Below are positions 4,930 through 5,390 of a stretch of 5,390 nucleotides of DNA, piece by piece. The stretch comes from Oscillospiraceae bacterium (lineage in GTDB: Bacteria; Bacillota; Clostridia; Oscillospirales; Acutalibacteraceae). The stretch covers positions 1-5,390 of the forward strand of contig JAIRZH010000131.1 of the NCBI GenBank assembly GCA_031267335.1. The letters run 5' to 3'. The notes beneath the pieces were generated by a model. That model saw only the letters and a program-made list of their open reading frames with translations. It was not told the DNA's origin and ran no database searches. Numbering within the stretch: the stretch's first letter is position 1; each line of letters begins with the position of its first letter. The position numbers and the translations under genes were made by a program.

Positions 4930-5390
4930 AAAGTTCCAGGGGAGGGTTCACTTTCCAGGGAAGTAAAAACTGCAATTGAAGAGATTTTAAAAAGCAGTCC
5001 TAAAGTTTACATGAAGGATGAAACCCCAAGGTTTAAAATCCTTCGAGATTACATTAAATTCGAACTCAATGAAAATCAGTATTTCCCTCTTAACTATTCA
5101 AACAGCAGAATGGACGGCAAACTTCCAAATGTTTTCCTTGCCGATGAAGTCGGAGCACTTCCAAATGCATATGCAATTGAATCGATGAGATCTGGGCAAC
5201 TCAACATTTTGAACAAGCTTGGCTGTATCATAAGCACAAAATATCCAACAATCGATAATCCTTTTGAAGATGAAGTCAAATATGCAAAACAAGTTTTAGA
5301 TGGATTACATGAAGATGAAACTCTATTTGCGCTTCTTTATGAGCCTGATATCAACAACACATCAAACACAAATTACAATTCATCAGGCCT
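4930..5390 (+). CDS. terL: Terminase large subunit, 5'-truncated fragment, continues past the window
   Basis: TerL is the ATP-driven motor and nuclease that packages phage DNA into heads. The frame is open from just after a TAA (4927-4929) to the window edge, 153 codons. After KVPGEGSLSREVKTAIEEIL it reads through LRDYIKFELNENQYFPLNYS, then SRMDGKLPNVFLADE, the HK97-type Walker B (hydrophobic residues then DE at codons 72-73), then GALPNAYAIESM and the coupling motif GCIISTKYPTIDNPFEDEV. The roughly 100 residues with the Walker A/P-loop expected before this are missing: the sequence upstream is non-coding with stops. No start codon with a ribosome binding site exists; the first ATG (5011) is inside the domain. 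TTCCAGGG occurs twice (4934-4941, 4953-4960) at the very edge of homology. Deletion, inversion or an assembly junction would explain this. The nuclease domain lies beyond the window. Confidence 0.85.

Noticed and set aside
4651..4960. 3' end of a group I or II intron interrupting terL
   Set aside because: The upstream flank leads into an opposite-strand early operon rather than a 5' exon, and no P7-like core or domain V hairpin was recognised.
5094..5292. Minus-strand ORFs opposite the terminase fragment
   Set aside because: The plus-strand frame carries Walker B and coupling motifs; the minus-strand translations look like no protein.

Overview
This A+T-rich window is a piece of a tailed-phage (Caudoviricetes) genome or prophage. 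It was probably carried by a low-G+C bacterium of the Bacillota type. The clues are the phage gene set (ERF annealing protein, RusA resolvase, DnaD-like replication protein, DnaC-like loader, sigma-like late regulator, terminase), strong AAGGAGG-type ribosome binding sites, TTG starts, and an A/T-biased lysine/asparagine-rich codon use. Nothing in the sequence fixes the genus or proves whether the element is free or integrated.

Layout. Bases 1-420 hold no gene; they contain a degenerate short-period A+T repeat and a small hairpin. From 4650 down to 421, one leftward (minus-strand) early operon reads, in transcription order: a small single-pass membrane protein (4650-4444); a short remnant with a duplicated 24-bp segment (4426-4360); rusA (4340-3829, split); a possible 42-residue ORF (3817-3689); an ERF annealing protein (3618-2895, frameshifted, with a detached SSB-like acidic tail at 2798-2713); a DnaD-type replication protein (2716-1792, one frameshift); an intact DnaC-type helicase loader (1685-840); and an intact sigma-70-region-4-like regulator (825-421). 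An A+T-rich control region (4651-4929) separates this operon from a rightward terminase large subunit fragment (4930-5390) that runs off the window.

How the parts fit. ERF (strand annealing), RusA (junction resolution), the DnaD-like protein (origin melting/primosome) and DnaC-like protein (helicase loading) form a standard phage recombination-replication module. The sigma-like protein is the usual last early gene and normally switches on terminase and head genes. Here the expected downstream terminase is not to the left. Instead a 5'-truncated terminase lies at the opposite end on the other strand.

The main peculiarity is damage. ERF, RusA and the DnaD-like gene each have their frame broken, several times at homopolymers, and terL lacks its Walker A half, while dnaC and the sigma-like gene are clean. 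The sequence alone cannot distinguish a decaying prophage from indel-rich, chimeric assembly. I did not find a convincing new biological system. The best leads are the SSB-like tail on the ERF gene, the split RusA, the 24-bp duplication, and the operator-like palindrome.
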